DNA of 64,000 bases. Source: Parus major (Eukaryota; Chordata; Aves; Passeriformes; Paridae). Shown one piece after another: positions 38,501-49,778 of this stretch. The notes under the pieces were generated by a model. The model made no database searches, was not told the origin of the DNA, and saw only the letters and a program-made list of their open reading frames with translations. Within the stretch, counting starts at the first letter, position 1. Each line of letters opens with the position of its first letter. The DNA lies in NCBI RefSeq assembly GCF_001522545.3, contig NC_031770.1, forward strand, positions 23,055,798-23,119,797. Reading direction: 5' to 3'. A program made the position numbers and the translations under genes.

Positions 38501-38967
38501 CACTAGCCTATCTGAACACTTCTCACAGATAATTTTATCTCATTACACATCACCAAGGTATGAAAATATTTTTTTCTGACTCATACAGAGCTTGAAATGT
38601 TGGTCTGACAGTAGATCAAGAGTCAGTTTATGTATGTAGATACACATGGACAGAAACTGGCCCATGCACTGACCTGTACAGCCAATGCAAGTTTGGATTT
38701 AAAAGCCATAAAGTCAAATTTTCACAATGCCAGAGTTGTCCTGAATGGACAGGTGTTATTCAAATGAAATGCTATGATAAAATAGCTGTAGGAATTTTAC
38801 CCCAGATCTGGCTTGTGTCTCAGCATCTCAAAGGAGGATTTTTTTTTTTGAGATTTGCCTGTTATTGTGTGGTGCCTCACAGAAAACAAATGGTCAGGCT
38901 GAGAGTCAAAGAGGCTTGCTGTCCTGAGCTGCTGCCGTCCGACATTACATCCATGCAAGCATCCTGT

Positions 38968-38985
38968 CCTCCTCCTCCTCCTCCT
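38968..38985. repeat. (CCT)6 microsatellite
   Basis: Six perfect CCT units inside a pyrimidine-rich stretch. Confidence 0.8.
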
Positions 38986-39129
38986 CTCTGCAGCTCAGCT
39001 ATGGAAACTTGGAGTCTGAAACCTGAAACTCCTGGGCCAGCCATTTTTTGCACAGCTCTCTTCCTTCACAATCCATCCATTTGGGGAAGGAATGAAAGCT
39101 CACAGTCTGCCTCCTCCTCAAAACATTTC

Positions 39130-39440
39130 AAACTTTCACTTATCTTCACTTAGAATAACTTGCCTGACCGGAGCGGGAGTCCAGGCAGTCCTAATTTGTC
39201 CATTTGCCAGAACACTTTGTAAGCAGTCAGCCTCTTATCTTTTGTGTGAGGAGAGGGGGAAAAAAAATGACCTTACTGTGCTAGCAGGTCATGTCATAGG
39301 TCATCCTTTCATTCTCCTCACAATCAACTACATTTGCAATCAAAGAGACAGCACATTTTCCACTAGCAAAACGCTCCTTTCAAAAGCAATTGGAATGCTT
39401 AGTGCGTGCCACGCTTGTCCCAAGTCCATGAATTTTTAGG
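39130..39440. promoter_or_regulatory. Nuclear-receptor half-site cluster
   Basis: Three exact half-sites lie within 36 bases: TGACCT (39268-39273), AGGTCA (39286-39291) and AGGTCA (39298-39303). The last two form a direct repeat with six spacer bases; the first is inverted relative to them. The flanks are unique-looking, with CpG sites (GACCGGAGCGGGAG, AGTGCGTGCCACGC), TTTGCAATCAAAG and CAATTG. Confidence 0.22.
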
Positions 39441-41281
39441 GGGAGAAGAGAATTAGAAAAACTGAAAGATGCGGTGGATTTTAATCTCCCCATTTCACAG
39501 AGTAATATAATACTATATTGTACAACAAGATGCTTTTTCCTAACAAACTTTTAATAATTTAATAATTTCCCCTTCCTTCCTTTTTTTTTTTTTTCTTTTT
39601 GTTTCACAATTGTCAGAGCCATCAAGAAGAGTGGGGGTCAAGTTTGTTTGCTTTTTGTCTTGTAATTTAAGCATTCCGTCCTGTCAGGGTTCACTTTCCA
39701 GTGACCTCTGAATTCATCTAAAATTGCCCAAAAGAACCCAAATGCACACAAGTGTGGGAACTCATCTGTTTGCCATCTCCACCCAGAGCAGACCTGCAGC
39801 CCAGTTTGCTGTTGAGTCTGAGTGGAAAGGGTGAGTGTGTCTGTGCTGGCAGTGAAAGCTCACAGGCTCTCGGAATTGTGTAAGTTTTGGTTGTTAGGTT
39901 CAATATTGACAATGAATTTGAGAGCGTCCATTTTTATGACTCTGACTGACTTCTATGAAACTGAGTTTCTTAGAAGAGGAGAAGGTTTTGGTGCCTTTGG
40001 TTTTATATGTTTGAGTGGAGACATGATGCAGCTGGTTTCTGTAGAGCCAAGGAGATCCCTAGGTACATTTAAAAATATGAGGATGTGCTTTTGTTTTAGA
40101 AAATACACCTGCATTACCTGACACTGAGAATAGAGCAAGACCAGAACCAGAAAAATATGTGCCTCTAATTATTTTCTTCTGGAATTTTCTTTAAGCTGTT
40201 TCAAAATATGTGATTTGTTTTTTGTTTTGTTTTTGGGGGTTTTTTTGCTAGGTGAAGGCTTACATATTTTTATTCTGTGGTCTGTGGAACTGGATGATCG
40301 GTCTGTTTCTCTTGTATCTTTCCAGCTAGCATAGAATAGAACAGAAAACCTGTATTTTTCCTTTCTTTTATTATCATTTATTAATGAACTGACTATGTAT
40401 TTAGAACATTTGGGTCTGTTTTAGTTGGTTTGTAAGCCTGCATATATCGTGAATTTATTAATGGAAAAATGGTAGAAGTAAACTAAGTAGTAAAATCCTC
40501 ATATGTTAAACAGCTGTTTTAAATATGAATATAGTGTATATGTAGCATATAAAATCTTCAAAAGGAACTCCATGGAATGCTGGAATTCAGTGTTACTCCA
40601 TTTCATTTACAGCGTAGGTTTGCAGATATTATACAGAAGTTTTGAGGGAAACCAGGTAAGCACTGGACTTAGGGCAAACAATTTACAACAAAATATTTAT
40701 TTGATTAACTTAGTTTTTATCTGTAAATCAACAATTTGCAAACAAATTTATATTTTATAAAATGACTGGTTTTCAAGTACAGCTAGGTCCACTGAAGTCT
40801 GACTCACACTGACTCCAATGGGCCCTGAACCAGGGAGTCATCCAAGCTCTCATTAAAGGCATGAGGAGATGGACTGGCCCCTCAGTCAGTATATCTCAAA
40901 CTGTATTTTTTTATAAACTATTTTATTATGGTTTAGTTCAGTGATCTTCAAATAATTTCCACTTCTGGTTCTCTAGCATTCATCTAGTTAAAGTTTAGCA
41001 CTCTGTGTTTAAGTCTGTGGACATTTTTTTGTTACTTTGTTAACTCTCACAAACTCACAAAGCAGGTAGTTTAAAGACTGCTATGGCTCTGCAGATCACA
41101 ATATATTAAAAAAAACCTTATTATCATAGAATAAGCCATTATTTATGAGAAATGACTCATCACTCAGTTACACAGACTTCACTTCTTGAATCCTCCCCAA
41201 ATATTTCTTTGAAAATAGTCTTAGTCAAAATACTGGTGCAATTTCATATCCATGATGCAGTAACAAAACATTTTCCTTCTG

Positions 41282-41282
<1 letters not shown>

Positions 41283-41375
<93 letters not shown>

Positions 41376-41441
41376 NNNNNNNNNNNNNNNNNNNNNNNNN
41401 NNNNNNNNNNNNNNNNNNNNNNNNNNNNNNNNNNNNNNNNA

Positions 41442-41473
<32 letters not shown>

Positions 41474-41474
41474 A

Positions 41475-41505
<31 letters not shown>
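41283..41505. repeat. (GAAA)n microsatellite spanning an assembly gap
   Basis: About 93 bases of perfect GAAA units (41283-41375) run into 65 unknown bases (41376-41440). The array resumes to 41505 with one GAAAA interruption near 41472-41476. The purine strand is pure A/G, so a triplex (H-DNA) can form. The gap lies wholly inside the array, so the true length is not known and may differ from the 65 N shown. Confidence 0.97.
41376..41440. other. Assembly gap (65 N)
   Basis: A run of 65 undetermined bases inside the GAAA array. Open frames spanning it are artefacts. Confidence 0.99.
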
Positions 41506-42632
41506 TTTTCATGACTTTCACATGAGAATTCAGTACAGTTCTATACACTGATCAGTCTCATAAAGCTCTCCCATGAGGCTGATGTTTCCTCAATTCCTTG
41601 TTTTTTACGTATTGTTTTGTATGCCTCAAAAACAAGTAATCAGCTGAAAAAAAAATAGCCTTTGACCCTTTCCCTAGACTGACAGCTAGTAGTTTTGTAT
41701 TTATTTAGACAGGTCCTGTAGGGAACAATCCTCCCTGGTGCTCATTACTCGGTGGAGTGACATTTGCACCCACTTTGGAAAGCTTTAAGATCACTGATCC
41801 ATGCTAAACCAGCACATTCCAGCAAACTTTTGTGCCAAGGGGCATTAGTTCTAACACATATCACCTTTCAGGACAGGAAAGACATCAAATGTTATCATTT
41901 AACATCAGTACATCTTCTTTGCCCTTGGCTATATTCACAATAAGTAGATTCAATTAACTTAATTTCCTTGCCAAATTTTTAGATTTCTCAAAAGAAAGGG
42001 ACATGCTAATAAGAAGTTTGGTGAGAGTCCATCATTTTGCCATGCATTCAGCTTCTCAAAGTGCTTAGTTGAAACTATAGTCTCCATACATCAAATAGTG
42101 ATATGTGGGAAGGAGAAAAGGAATTGTGCACCTTTTACTTCTATAAAAGACCTGATTTATTAATTTATTCAATATTTTTTCATTGTTGGTTATCTAAGAA
42201 AAAGTGAACAATTTCTTGGTTTAGAAGTGTTTTCCTGGAAAACTTACTTGGTCTCAGTTGAATTTCTTTTCAACTTTTCAGATCCAAATGAGTAGGAACA
42301 TTATTTTGGCATTTATATTGAAAAGATACCAAGAAAACCAAGCATTAAATTATTTGTCAAGGTAGCTAAAATTAAATTTTCCCCTTGAAGTGGCCTACAC
42401 TAGATGTCTCTGATTCCAGTTCCACAAATCACGACTCAGATTATTTCAGTCACTGCATATTAGAGAAAGCCTAAAACAATAACTGAAGGACAGTCGTTGG
42501 AAACAGAATGATCTGGATACTTTTAGTTTTTTTTGCACATTATTAACAAATACTAAAGTACTCTACATCACTTTGCAGACTTTGTTTAACTTCACTACAA
42601 GTCACTTCCTGGTGTAGTTTGTTTTTGACGTG
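41506..42632. other. Non-genic unique stretch
   Basis: Between the microsatellite and the solo LTR I recognise no gene, repeat or RNA gene. Confidence 0.45.
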
Positions 42633-42636
42633 GCAC

Positions 42637-43083
42637 TGATGCCTTAAGTTTTAGCTTTCATATTTCCAGATTCTGTGCTGCCCAGGTGTGTAGCTCTGAG
42701 TTTCATATTAAATGTTGGCAAGTTCTCTTCACAGGGTAGGTGGACAAAACAATCCTTTTCCAACTTGGGACCAAGGACAACCATTACAAGTTCCAGGCCC
42801 AAAAAGCAAAAACAACTGTGAATTGAGGAGAGCAAACAAGGAGGATGGGACTTCATAACCTAAAGCTATAACTGGACAATTAACTCCGATATGCAAATAG
42901 ACCAAAACTTACAAAAGTGTGAAACCTTGTGACCAGACATCCATTCTGTGACCATCTTGGGTGTAGCCCTGGCCAGGCTCTTGTTCTGCCCAAGGTGTAA
43001 CCTTTAACGCCTTTTAATAAATACCTACTTTATTCTTTAACTCTGTCTAGTCTGTATTCTAGGTCATCCTTGTCAAGGCATCA
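42637..43083 (+). mobile_element. Endogenous retrovirus solo LTR, 447 bp
   Basis: The element starts TGATGCCTT and ends AAGGCATCA, a perfect 9-bp terminal inverted repeat with the TG...CA ends of retroviral LTRs. It is flanked by GCAC on both sides (42633-42636 and 43084-43087), a 4-bp target duplication. Internal signals fit forward orientation: an octamer ATGCAAAT (42891-42898) in the U3-like part, AATAAA at 43016-43021, and a T-rich U5-like tail. No internal retroviral genes adjoin it, so it is a solo LTR left by recombination. A 4-bp duplication fits class I-like insertion, although the end sequence recalls avian ERVL-type LTRs, which usually give 5 bp; family assignment is uncertain. Confidence 0.88.
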
Positions 43084-43087
43084 GCAC

Positions 43088-44041
43088 GAACTTATCCATT
43101 TGACATTCAGCAGGAGTGGTACACTACAAAATCAGATTATTTTATTTTATAACTATTTATGAGGTTTCTTTCATTAGATTGTCTAATTATTTTTTTTCTT
43201 ATAAAAGTTATCTTCATAGGAAATTCTCCAGAATCTAAAGAGTAACCTAAATCTACATTGTTGTAACTTAGACTCAGTATTTTCTTGTGTCCTAGTCACT
43301 GTGAGACTGTTTTTCCTTGCTACTATGTATATATTCAAAGATTAGTATAATTTCTCTTCCATTCTGTCTTTATATGAGTTTACCCCTTCCTATAAATCCA
43401 GTACCTAAAACTGGGAATGGAACTTCATTTACAGATTTGGCATCACAAGTCAAAGAAAAAGGATTTTTACTTGTTTGTGCTAGAAGTGTTTATACAATCC
43501 AGCATGATTTTTTCCTTTTTTATTTTTTCCCTCATTTTTTTTAATTACAACTGCATGAAATCATATCTAGTTTATAAACTATCATCTCCAAAACCTCTTC
43601 TGCAGAGGTGATCATTACATGTTCTGAATTTGGGCACATGGTTATTCCTGTCTAGAGCTCAGCCACTGTGCATATAAATCACATCCTACTACTGTACTTT
43701 CAAGAGCATTTGACCACTTCCTCTGTCTTTTCTGAAGACTAGTCATCATCTTCAATGTGCCTCCAGGCTCTGAAAGTTTGCCCATTGTTTGAAAATGTAA
43801 GAAGCAATTTTATTAATGAAAATATTAAATGGGCCCAGGAGGAATGTCTGGGAAATACCACATTATACAGCCCTGTAGTCTGACAATGAGCCACTCCTCC
43901 TTTCCTTTTAGGTTTGTTTTTTCAACAGATTCTACAGGTTTGACTCACATAGGCACCTGTCTTGGGTCAATTGTTATTCTGTTTATCTAATTTGCTAATG
44001 GTAACATCATCTAGGATGATATAAAAAAAAACTTTCTCAAG
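43088..44041. other. Non-genic AT-rich stretch
   Basis: No gene or repeat is recognised between the solo LTR and the next CR1. T-rich stretches occur near 43505-43545. Confidence 0.45.
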
Positions 44042-44317
44042 TAAAATGACAGGACAAGGGGTGATGGCTTTAAATTGAAAGAGAGTAGGTTTAGATTAGA
44101 TGTTAGGAATAAGTTCTTTACTCTGAGGGTGGTGAGGCACTGGAACAGGCTGCCCAGGAAAGCTGCAGGTGCCCCAACCCTGGCAGTGTTCAAGGTCAGG
44201 ATGGATGGGCCTTTGAGCAACCTGGTCTAGTGGAAGTTGTCCCTCACCATGGCAGGGGGTTGGAAATAAATAATCTTTAAATTCCCTTCCAACCCAGGCC
44301 ATTCTATGATTCAATAG
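44042..44317 (+). mobile_element. CR1 LINE 3' end, third tail type
   Basis: Forward CR1 3' end. Recognisable stretches: GATGGCTTTAAATTGAAAGA (44062-44081), 'GGTTTAGATTAGATGTTAGG', 'GGCACTGGAACAGGCTGCCC' (near 44136), 'CAACCTGGTCTAGTGGAAG' (near 44219), then 'CCCTTCCAACCCAGGCCATT' (44284-44303) and the tail ATTCTATGATTC. This is the classic CR1 tail, distinct from those at 1350 and 19940. It has been interrupted by small insertions (an extra AAT near 44267) and is noncoding. Confidence 0.93.
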
Positions 44318-47300
44318 TTTTATGAAGTAGAAATATTGCACACAAAACCTCTGCCTTACTAGAATAGGAAGTAAGACTGCTTGATATGAATTGTTCTTGA
44401 CTAATTCATGTTGGCAGCTACATAGAAAGCTAAGCATGTAACAGTTTTATGGGAAAAGATATTTTGCACACAGAGGAATTATTATATCCTATGAAGGTTC
44501 CTGAAGCTGCCATTAATTGCAGTAATGATCACACTGTTAATATTGCCAGATCTCAGGATTTTACTGTGAGCCTCACAAGTAAATCCTTATTTCCTGTACT
44601 CAAATGACTATCTGTGAAACCCAGATTTCTTTTTTATATAAGGCTACATTTCTAGACTTGCAAGTGGACAAGCACTTGATAATGTGACCTCAAATGGATT
44701 TCAAATGCAGAAGGAAGACAAATAGTAAGAAGTCAATGGTGACTAAGTATTTTTAAAATCACATGATTTTGAGAGATCTGAGATGCTTCTCAGCATGAGA
44801 TTTGGGATGGCTGCCATAACACACGTCAATTCAAAAGGCAGTGCTACAGAAAACTGTATCTTCCTTGCTTAGCATTTTTAATGAAGAAAATATTCTAATG
44901 AGACCCTTAGAGTAGTGGAGATGAACAATTGCAGCAAAACTACTAAGTGCAGTTCTTTAAAAAATGTAGAGCTGCTAGCAGGATAGAGCTGGTAATCTTT
45001 TCTTTGCCAGGTCCATTTTAACTTATTTTGCTAGTTCATTCTGGCCTATTTCTGATGCAAATGTCATAAAAATATTATATGAATGCAAGAGACCCCTGAA
45101 GAGGCAAAAACTCCATTTCTGTCGGCACAAGTTAGGCTACTGCTTTGTTAACAACTTGCAAATAATTGCTCTTCCCAATTTTTGTGTGTCATCAGTTCTA
45201 GCAAGGGAATGCAGAACCCCAGCATACAGCTAGTTTATTGAAAGACCTCATATCCCAGATAAATATATGTGAGATCTATCAAGTGTGTTCAAAACTCAGC
45301 AATCTCAAACCATTGAAAACCTGGCAGGTATTTGAGAACCTTGATGGGAACTCAATACTCCAGAAAACCTGGCTGTAAATTATTTTATCTTGCAGTTTAT
45401 GAGAGTCCTTTGCCCAGCAGCAGGGGAGGGAAAGATTATTATATGTTAAAAGGGAGAGAAAAGTGACTGCAAAGGAAATTGGAAGGTGAGGGAGTGAGGG
45501 GCAAGAAGGGAGGAAAAGTAGCACCTGAAAAAATATAAAACTGCAGATTTCAAGCTTCCATTGACCTTATATTCCTTCTTTGCCATCTATTCTTTCACAC
45601 TGTCTGTGAACAGCCTTATGGGAGACAGAAATAAATTGCTTTTACATAAGTTACAGCCCAGACCCAAGGCAAACTTTGTGCTGCTCAGGCCAGCACTGCA
45701 GGGAAGGAGATGGGGAACAGGGCCCCTTTTGGGTTTGCTATTTACAGCAATCTCCCTGTGGGTTTCAAGGCTCAGATGGAGGAAATTCAGCTATATACTA
45801 TACTTTGATTATCAAATACAAAAGTTAAAACATGGCCAAGCTTGCAGACACTTCCATACTGGAGAAGAGGCTGGGAATACACCTACTTATGTACAGGGCC
45901 ACAGTCATAAATAAGATGTTAAGGGCATAAATGTGGTCAGAACCTGCTATAGTACAGATCTTGCCATTCCTCCATGTCCCAGCTGATACTGAACTACACA
46001 GCCTGACCACTTGAGAGATCCTTTTTTCAGTATCCCCAAGCACAACATCGTCAGAGTGCTACAGAGGTTGATCAGGCATGCATGGGAAGGTTCATAAGGC
46101 TCTCTGTGAAGGTTTTGTTCTTTGGTGTACCTTGAGCATATGTGTTCTGTGGGATCTTGTTTTTTTCCTGATAGAATATTAACCAAAAAAGTCTCTCAAG
46201 GTGCTCAAACTCTGGATTAATTTGCTCTCTGGCAACAGATTAATCCACATTAACAAATTAATCTAACAGCCAAGCATCTCTGAGTTGGAACACTGTCTCA
46301 ATGCAGTTTTGTCAGCTGGGTTAGGAAGAAAAATAGCTGTCTTACTAGGACATAAATAAAAATCTACTGGCTGAGGGTTTTGTTCAGGTTTTTAAAGCAT
46401 GTTTGGTTTTTATGGGGACCTAGGCATTAGTTTGGGGGTGTATTGGGAGCCTGGATGGTAGTACCAATGGCTTGACAGAACAGATTTAGGGACCTTTGAC
46501 TGCTGTGAATTTTCATGCAAACAGGCTACACTGGTCTGAGACAGAATGGTGGCACCATAAACCAACAGGCCTGAGTTCTGATTAGTTTATGCTTTGTAGA
46601 TGTTTATGCTCTTTGAAAAAAGAATTTTATTCTCTTCAGTCTCTCCAATTATCCCTGTGCAGACATACAAAGAGGATACGAAGTACTACTTTATTCAAGG
46701 TAAATTCAGTCAGATAATAGGCAACAATTTTTTGAAGGAACCCAGTCTGATTCCTCCACACCACTGAGGATAGTTCTCTGAGTGAGCTGGAGCTCTTGGG
46801 GCAAAAGAGGATGGTACACACCATGACTTTGAGAAGAGAGGCAGCAGAAACACTGGGCTCCAGCATTTCATCTGGGATCTCAAGACAGCAAGAGCTCCTA
46901 GGTTTTTATAGGAATTTTGTGGAAAAAAAATTAGTAGTCTAGAATTCACTAGAACATCAGATTTGAGAGTGTCCTCCTCATAGAGAGAACCAGAATTATG
47001 GTAATAACCAGATCTCTTTCTTACAAGGTTCTACAAAGTAGACACAATGAGATCTCTTCCCTATAAAGCTTAAATTTATCCATATTAGATTTATCCATAC
47101 AGTGTAGTTTAGTCCTAAGCAGTCTATATTATTTTACACCAACAAAAAGAACTTTAAAATGTCCTTAGAGTACAGCATAATGATGCATTTTATGTCTTTA
47201 TTCATTGGTCCCTGTGCATGAAGTTTTACTGTATTGCATTTAATAATATGGGAGATGTAAAAAGGCAAGAGACACTGCAGATCTCAGTGGTTCATTAGTC

Positions 47301-47931
47301 CTGCACTTTATCGTGTTTAAACTTCTCCTTCTCCAGACCACAAAATAGCTTCCTCCTGTATCAAGTGTATTAAGTGTGAATCCACAGAGGGAACTTTTAA
47401 ATGCTGCTGCTCCAGAAATAATGATTCCTCTATCTCTCTTCTAATAGAATTTATTATTCTGGAGGAATTTCCCCATGTAAATCCCTAGTCCTGAATACTT
47501 ACATCCAGTGCTTGTATGTTTGTCTCAGCTATAAGGACACAGCTAATGAAATAGTTTCAGAAATAGTGATGAGAACTGTTTCCTATTGTAAAGACACATC
47601 TAAAAACACATCTTCATTAGCAGGTACAGAAGACTATTACCAAAAATCCCAGAACATTTTCAGAAAATCCTTAATGAAGCAGTCTAGACAGGCATTTACT
47701 CCTGAGATAATAGAGATGAAATATCACCAAAAAGGGAATTACAAGGAATCATAATAAGCAGTCCCCCAAAAAAATGCAAAAAAAAAAAATTGCTGAGGGC
47801 TTGGTGCCATTCCTCACAGAGGGAGGCCTTCCTTCTCCTGGTGGAAAGCAGCCAGGTACTGAGTTGGAAAGAATAGAATATGAAATAATATTTTTCCTAG
47901 CAGGGTTCCAGTACCTGAATTGTGATCTGAT
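44318..47931. other. Non-genic unique stretch
   Basis: No recognised gene or repeat. Short inverted ATTAAT-type motifs occur near 46215-46265. Open frames up to 117 codons show no domain. Confidence 0.45.
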
Positions 47932-48044
47932 GCTTTGGATGGAACTTAATCCAGTTTTTTTTACTGGACTGACTTTTTTGATAGCTTGGATGGGAGATAG
48001 TCCAGATTTATTTTTTTTTTTACTAGACTGAGGGGTTTTTTAAG
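47932..48044. repeat. Tandem duplication, about 52-bp unit x2
   Basis: Copy one (47932-47983) and copy two (47984-48044) share the order GCTTGGATGG, (A/G)TCCAG, a T-tract, ACT(G/A)GACTGA and a second T-tract. The T-tracts have expanded differently in each copy. In copy one TCCAG and CTGGA also form a short inverted repeat across the T-run. Confidence 0.65.
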
Positions 48045-48059
48045 AGAAAAAGTAAAGGG

Positions 48060-48260
48060 ATTTCTTTGCCAGCAGGGGACAAATTTTCATGCTGTCAAGT
48101 TAAGCTGCTTCTCGCACCTAGTTTTCATTTGAGACTACGCCACCAATTTAATCGTGATGAGATGGGCTCATAAATCTCAGCCAGAAAAATTATGCGAGCT
48201 ATTCATTTTCCTTCTACGCCAGTCACCGGCATCCTCAGCTATCCTATTCCAGCAGCAGAG
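48060..48260. promoter_or_regulatory. CTCF-like site plus CpG-bearing block
   Basis: CCAGCAGGGGAC (48069-48080) differs from the usual CTCF core at one position. Downstream, 48110-48230 has six CpG sites and two exact copies of CTACGCCA (48135-48142 and 48214-48221). Between them lies CCAATTTAATCG. This density of CpG and repeated motifs stands out from neighbouring sequence and suggests a regulatory or conserved element. Confidence 0.25.
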
Positions 48261-49732
48261 ACTTTGAACCACTGCAGCAACAAAGTACTGTGGTCATTCC
48301 AAATCTTACTCTGCCCAAGGACAGGGGCTACCAGAGCCCAAACTACCCCTGGCAGTGCATGGCTTAATCAGCTCTCACCTGCCCTGAGGTTAAAATGATG
48401 AGGCACTGACAGGCAGCAAACAGGCTGCTGTGGCTTCTGATGCTGTCTAGCCTCCCTGGTGTTGAAATGCTGGGCTGCTATGACACCTCCCAGGAGAGCA
48501 CTGCTTCTGCTGGATGAAAACGGACCCATAAACCTCACCCTCATCCTTTCAAACCAGCCAGTGGCTCCTTGGTGCCTCTTCAGCCCGTGGCATCTCTGCA
48601 TGGACCAGCTTACAAATGTGGAAAATATTCTCACTGGCTTGAGTGGGGATGATCAGGGAAGCAGATGTGGCCAAGAAAGGCAAAAAAGAGCTTTGTGTGA
48701 ACAGTGGTCCTATAAGCAGAGGTCGCTTGTGTCATTTACAGCTGCAGAATTTGCCCCTTCAGCATTAAAATGGAGGCTGGAGGAACCCCTGCTCTTTGCT
48801 TGCAGGACCTGCATTCCAACAGAATTATCAAGAAACAGGCTGAACACAGAAGTTCATGACACCATGAAAATAAGTACATTTGGAGAGGGTTTTATGCACC
48901 TGAGAAAGTTTTGTACCACTTGTTTGGGTCAGAGCAATTGCCTTATTATCCTCCAAGGTTTAGCACATTTTATACTTGAGCGGCATACCTGAACTCACGT
49001 GCCCAGGTAGGCTTCCATCTTGTTTTGCAGAGCTGCTAACTTCAGTGTTCATGAGTGCTGGGTTAACCTTTACTTCCTCAGAAGTCATTTATCAGTTCCT
49101 TGCTGTTGTCTGACTTTCCCTAGACTCCATGGCTTGTACGAGTCCACTGTTTTATCTTTCAGCACAGAGGAACAGTTACTGCTGGACTCAGGAGACATTT
49201 ATCAAAGACATGATTGCTGATTTACTACAAAGGGCTGCTGGATTCCTCTAGGAACTGTCTTTTGACCTGTTGCTATAAATTTTGCACTGCAGAATTGGCA
49301 GACTCTAATAGCTTTTTGTAAGTGAGTTCTGCAAAGAGAAGCCTGACCTCAAAGGACCTACATATTTTAAATTAAGAAGTTGTGCAGTTGTTTGGGTGTT
49401 AGGCTAAAATTTAGATCTTAAAAATGTAATTTCTCAGATATATACTAAGATACATTAATTGGGTTTTTTCCATTAAAAATTAATACACGATTGTAATTTT
49501 TTAAAGAAATTTTTAAATTTAGTGGTGGGGTATGGTGCCTATGGAACCAAATGCATAATCATATGTTGCATGGCTTAGCATCAGAGCATATTTTATACTG
49601 AATAAGGAAGCAAAAGTGTATTCAGCTGATTTTTGTTATTTTCAGTATGCTTGTGCTCCAAACTAGGAACAATATTAAAGATGTAGATGTATTCTTGAGA
49701 ATAGTTGAAGGGATTTGGAACAGGGATAGTTT
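48261..49732. other. Non-genic stretch with the longest open frame
   Basis: The longest forward frame in the window (48459-48992, 177 codons) lies here. Its peptide shows no domain, low-complexity pattern or homology I recognise, there is an open shadow frame on the other strand, and the local base composition is GC-richer. It is best treated as a chance frame. No repeat or RNA gene is seen. Confidence 0.4.
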
Positions 49733-49778
49733 CTATTTTACCTATTCCTAAAATAGGTAAAATAGTTCCTATTTTACC
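49733..49778. repeat. Inverted repeat plus direct repeat
   Basis: CTATTTTACCTATT (49733-49746) and its exact reverse complement (49752-49765) flank a 5-base loop. A third copy of CTATTTTACC follows at 49769-49778, in the same orientation as the first. The hairpin and direct repeat together look like local template-switch mutation. Confidence 0.8.

Larger units (their letters stand above)
29443..41282. other. Long non-genic unique stretch
   Basis: About 12 kb with no recognised gene or interspersed repeat. It contains A/T-tracts (31792-31807, 16 A; 33107-33119; 39581-39594 T), a (CCT)6 run and the entries listed separately. A GC-richer block at 34.8-35.2 kb has overlapping open frames on the minus strand (80 codons) with no domain. 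A G5-T-G5 run sits near 37446-37456. Confidence 0.45.

Noticed and set aside
40331..40350. ATAGAATAGAAC resembling a reversed CR1 tail
   Set aside because: The adjoining bases do not continue into CR1 3' UTR sequence on the minus strand.
40613..40655. 43-nt micro-exon between a TTTACAG acceptor and an ACCAG/GTAAGC donor
   Set aside because: Too short to weigh and in very AT-rich DNA where such pairs are frequent by chance.
41152..41548. Lys/Glu/Arg and Phe/Leu/Ser repeat frames
   Set aside because: These are translations of the GAAA array across unknown bases, not genes.
48459..48992. 177-codon plus-strand open frame, the longest in the window
   Set aside because: About one frame of this length is expected by chance in 64 kb, the local GC is higher, the opposite strand is also open in part, and no domain or signal is recognisable.
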